Notes under the pieces: model-generated | Databases searched by the model: none | What the model was told of the DNA's origin: nothing | Seen by the model: only the letters and a program-made list of their open reading frames with translations | Position numbers and translations under genes: made by a program | Shown here: positions 61,602 through 64,000 of the stretch, piece by piece | How the letters are laid out: the number at the start of each line of letters is the position of its first letter | Position numbering within the stretch: position 1 is the stretch's first letter | NCBI RefSeq assembly: GCF_000340375.1 | Contig: NZ_KB446649.1 | Span: forward strand, 214,397 to 278,396 | From: Eggerthia catenaformis OT 569 = DSM 20559 | Lineage (GTDB): Bacteria > Bacillota_I > Bacilli_A > Erysipelotrichales > Coprobacillaceae | Direction of reading: 5' to 3' | DNA: 64,000 bases

Positions 61602-61904
61602 TCATTTTTTCTTTGCATCCAGTGCTTCCTTTAATACTTTTTCTGCATTAAACTGTGTGAAATCATCATCACTAATCAGTAAGACCGGTGTCTCTCCATC
61701 AGCCAGATCTTCAAACTTAGAAAGTGAGCTTTTTAACTGTGGTGTTACCAGCACAATATCTGCCTGATTAATAGAATATTCAACAGCTGTTTCTGCCGCT
61801 GCCCACACTAAGACTTCCAGTCCTTTCTTTGATGCTTCATCTTTTAAGGCGGCCGCAAACATATTAGAAGTCACACCTGCTTTACAGCACAACAATATTC
61901 TCAT
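61602..61904 (-). CDS. Orphan PTS IIB component, lactose/cellobiose family
   Basis: A 100-residue IIB with the phospho-Cys loop MRILLCCKAGVTSNMFAAAL and DIVLVTPQLKSSL. Normal length for a free-standing IIB. Neither IIA nor a matching IIC lies beside it, so its partner is elsewhere or it is regulatory. AGGAGG precedes the ATG. Confidence 0.88.
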   Translation of the reverse strand: MRILLCCKAGVTSNMFAAALKDEASKKGLEVLVWAAAETAVEYSINQADIVLVTPQLKSSLSKFEDLADGETPVLLISDDDFTQFNAEKVLKEALDAKKK

Positions 61905-62017
61905 ATCCCATATCCTCCTGTTATTACTATTATTCTAACATGTTTATTGTTTGAATACTTCTTTTTCTTGCTTATTTTTTAAAATTTTATATTATTGTAG
62001 ATAAAAAGGAGATTTGT

Positions 62018-62551
62018 ATGAATTTTTATAATCCACAAGTTAAAATGATGTTTGACTTATATCATGAACTTAATACCGGTGAATGTAATGATAACCTGGA
62101 TGGCTTTAAAAAAAGATTAGGTGCTAACGGTATAAAAGTTATAAATATTATTATCGATTATTTGAATGAGTTGGAACATCTTGATTATACCTATCAGACT
62201 ATTGATTATTTGGAAAATGATCTTAAGATTCTATTTAATAAACAATCAAAGAAATATATTCTTTCTAAAAATGCTGATTTGTTAAAAAAGACAATAGCTG
62301 CTTATTTTATGATTATGGCTTTAAATAATCATTCTAAACAACTGATAATCAAAAAGACTGATCATAATCTTTCCTGGGCTTTACACTATTCCTGTTTAAT
62401 TGATAATCATGATTTCTTAACACTTATTCATGGATATAAACAACAGGATAACTCTCTAGTCTTTGATTTAACTGCTTTAAATAAAGCCTATTATTCTATT
62501 ACTCAGGTATCTTTAAACTATGACTTTCTAACCCTTAAACAACCATTATAA
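62018..62551 (+). CDS. Hypothetical protein
   Basis: A 177-residue protein, mostly helical, with no recognised family (MNFYNPQVKMMFDLYHELNT, LNELEHLDYTYQTIDYLEND). AAAGGAG is 7 bases before the ATG. Its 3' end overlaps that of the convergent PfoR-like gene by 6 bases. No signal peptide or membrane helix. Confidence 0.65.
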   Translation: MNFYNPQVKMMFDLYHELNTGECNDNLDGFKKRLGANGIKVINIIIDYLNELEHLDYTYQTIDYLENDLKILFNKQSKKYILSKNADLLKKTIAAYFMIMALNNHSKQLIIKKTDHNLSWALHYSCLIDNHDFLTLIHGYKQQDNSLVFDLTALNKAYYSITQVSLNYDFLTLKQPL

Positions 62552-63598
62552 ATCCAGTTTTAAATCACCATCTTTTATCAGATGGTATTTTTTAAATATT
62601 CTAGCAATTATATATGTAATGACTGCCGGAAGAACAATACTAATGAGTAATAGTCCGATCCAGTCAAATATAGTAATCGCTTCTTTTGCTCCCTTAGCAA
62701 TATCATGTATCCAGCCGGTATAAACACCAATAGGTCCTACCATACCACAAGTCCCCATTCCACTGGAAACAGCAGCACCATTCATTTTAAGCTTAAATAA
62801 ACATGTTGCAAGGGGACCTGTAATTGCTGAAGCGATAATAGGAGGAAGCCAAATAATCGGCTTTTTAACAATATTTCCCATTTGAAGCATAGAGGTTCCA
62901 ATCCCTTGAGCAAACAATCCTCCCCATTTATTCTCTTTAAAACTCATAACCGCAAAACCAATCATTTGAGCGCAACAGCCGGCTAAAGCTGCTCCACCAG
63001 CCAGTCCGGTTAAAGATAAGGCTGCACAGATAGCGGCTGAACTGATTGGCAATGTCAGTGCTATACCGACAATAACAGACACTATAATACCCATTAAAAA
63101 TGGCTGAAGCTCAGTAGCCCACATAATTGCTGTTCCTACTGAAGCTGCTGCCTTTCCAATAAAAGTGGCACAAGATAAGCTTAATAGAACGCCTACAGAA
63201 ATAGTAACAGCCGGAGTTACTATAATATCAATTTTTGTTTCTTTAGATACAAGCTTACCGCATTCAGTCGCTAAAATACTTACAAATAAAACTGCCAAAG
63301 GTCCTCCAGCATTTCCTAATGTATTTGCAGCCATTCCTATCGCAGTTAATGAAAATAAAACCAAGGCAGGTGCTTTTAAAGCATATCCTATAGAAATAGC
63401 CATTGCTGCTCCGGTAGCATTCATAGCATAACTTCCTATAGTTTTTAAAACAGGAATATTCAATTGTGTTCCTAAAGTGCTTATAATAGTACCTATCAGC
63501 AAGGAAGCAAACAAACCTTGTGCCATTGCTCCTAAAGCGTCTATTCCATAACGTTTCAATGATATTTCAATATTCTTTTTCTTAAAAAAATTTCTCAT
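62546..63598 (-). CDS. PfoR-like PTS IIC-family membrane protein
   Basis: A 350-residue polytopic protein of the PTS_EIIC_2 family, related to Clostridium PfoR. Gly/Ala-rich helices: GAMAQGLFASLLIGTIISTL, GGPLAVLFVSILATECGKLV, LPISSAAICAALSLTGLAGG and MGTCGMVGPIGVYTGW. PfoR-type proteins are transporters of uncertain substrate and were first seen as toxin regulators. ATG 63598 has AAGGAG 6 bases upstream; the frame opens 22 codons earlier through operator-like repeats. Confidence 0.85.
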   Translation of the reverse strand: MRNFFKKKNIEISLKRYGIDALGAMAQGLFASLLIGTIISTLGTQLNIPVLKTIGSYAMNATGAAMAISIGYALKAPALVLFSLTAIGMAANTLGNAGGPLAVLFVSILATECGKLVSKETKIDIIVTPAVTISVGVLLSLSCATFIGKAAASVGTAIMWATELQPFLMGIIVSVIVGIALTLPISSAAICAALSLTGLAGGAALAGCCAQMIGFAVMSFKENKWGGLFAQGIGTSMLQMGNIVKKPIIWLPPIIASAITGPLATCLFKLKMNGAAVSSGMGTCGMVGPIGVYTGWIHDIAKGAKEAITIFDWIGLLLISIVLPAVITYIIARIFKKYHLIKDGDLKLDL

Positions 63599-63610
63599 AA
63601 AATTCTCCTT

Positions 63611-63650
63611 CTTATATGTCTTGACATATGTCATGAATATAACATATAAG
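63611..63650. promoter_or_regulatory. Nested palindromes upstream of the PfoR-like gene
   Basis: CTTATATGT (63611-63619) and ACATATAAG (63642-63650) are exact complements and enclose a perfect 10-bp palindrome GACATATGTC (63623-63632). They lie within 55 bases of the start codon, suiting an operator. Confidence 0.5.
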
Positions 63651-63687
63651 AATTTAAAATACAATAAGCAAAAACTCTTTTAAAAGA

Positions 63688-63720
63688 AAATACCGAACAT
63701 ATCAAAAATGTTCGGTATTT
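63688..63720 (-). terminator. Terminator upstream of the PfoR-like gene, after the adhesin gene
   Basis: Perfect 13-bp stem AAATACCGAACAT/ATGTTCGGTATTT, followed on the minus strand by UUUUCUUUU. It follows the adhesin stop at 63740 and separates it from the PfoR-like gene. Confidence 0.85.
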
Positions 63721-63739
63721 TTCATTATCATGTTTAAGA

Positions 63740-64000
63740 TTAAGCTTTAATTCTCTTTCTTGTGATAAGTGCTATTCCAAGAAGTGATCCCATCATCATG
63801 ATCATCTGCATCATGATGTCTGAATGATCTCCCGTGTCCGGCTTCTTTGGCTTCTCATTAGGCTTATCTGGAGTCTTAGGCTTCTCCGGCTTATGCGTGT
63901 TCTTGATCTTAATATCCTTTGCATTGCTGCTGTCAATCTCACTCTCATAGCCCTTGACCTTATCCTCAGTAACCGTATACCTGATCTCCTTACCGTTCTC
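63740..64000 (-). CDS. Partial CDS: C-terminal end of a CnaB-type wall-anchored adhesin
   Basis: The last 86 residues of a surface protein entering from the right edge. The end of a Cna-B-like domain (GKEIRYTVTEDKVKGYESEI, then IKIKNTHKP) is followed by a Pro/Lys-rich wall spacer (KPEKPKTPDKPNEKPKK) and a sorting signal: PDTG (preceded by Lys, not Leu), a hydrophobic Met-rich helix (IMMQMIMMMGSLLGIALI) and a basic TRKRIKA tail. A sortase would link it to peptidoglycan. Nearly every Lys is AAG, unlike the AAA-rich neighbours. Confidence 0.85.
   Translation of the reverse strand, partial: ENGKEIRYTVTEDKVKGYESEIDSSNAKDIKIKNTHKPEKPKTPDKPNEKPKKPDTGDHSDIMMQMIMMMGSLLGIALITRKRIKA

Overview
The window looks like a chromosome segment from a low-GC Gram-positive gut bacterium of the Erysipelotrichia type. 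This is an inference. It rests on the AT-rich codons, GGAGG-type ribosome sites, a Firmicutes-style dcw cell-wall cluster, a PASTA-tailed PBP2B, a T-box on pheST, an L20-type leader on infC-rpmI-rplT, a class B sortase and many mannose- and cellobiose-type PTS parts. Most genes lie on the minus strand.

Layout. 1-3.3 kb: start of a secreted protein running off the left edge, a complete IS1182-family element, a serine/threonine-rich lipoprotein and a decayed gene. 3.4-3.9 kb: six minus-strand tRNA genes (Val, Thr, Tyr, Gln, Lys, Gly in transcription order) with a promoter and terminator. 4-7.7 kb: a lipoprotein, an unusual PTS-IIB/ROK fusion, a dead HxlR regulator facing a nitroreductase, and a decayed gene whose promoter still carries a perfect cre site. 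7.8-18.2 kb: division and wall operon mraZ-rsmH-ftsL-ftsI-mraY-murD-murG-murB-divIB-rarA. 18.2-30.9 kb: housekeeping genes (rpmF, yceD, tmcAL, T-box-pheST, dgkA, sortase, acyP, TrmH, YgjP-like protease, DUF4230 protein, infC-rpmI-rplT, RluD-like, glycerate kinase). 31-38.6 kb: PAP2, prfC, M29 peptidase, a two-gene cassette between 64-bp direct repeats, csp, an orphan BrxF-like P-loop protein, a VanY-type carboxypeptidase.

38.6-46.8 kb is a sugar module: a mannose-family PTS (IIA-IIB-IIC-IID) downstream of an operon for a membrane-tethered sugar-binding protein, a histidine kinase, a NarL-type regulator and a second binding protein, with a HAD phosphatase divergent from it and palindromes in the intergenic spaces. 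46.8-52.3 kb: a GH13 amylase cut by one TAG codon, a Dabb protein, UppP, an SseB-like protein, a flavodoxin-like protein and a patatin. 52.3-64 kb: a heterodimeric ABC exporter, an orphan IIB, an RlmI-type methyltransferase, an M18 aminopeptidase, serine acetyltransferase, a YjbR-EVE fusion, another orphan IIB, a PfoR-like IIC membrane protein, and the C-terminal end of a cell-wall-anchored adhesin at the right edge.

Most of the window is ordinary housekeeping DNA. The less ordinary parts are the IIB-ROK fusion with a substituted catalytic residue, the lone BrxF homologue, the repeat-flanked secreted/membrane protein pair, the binding protein-kinase-regulator sugar circuit, and several recently broken genes. 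I found no CRISPR array, rRNA, prophage or replication origin.
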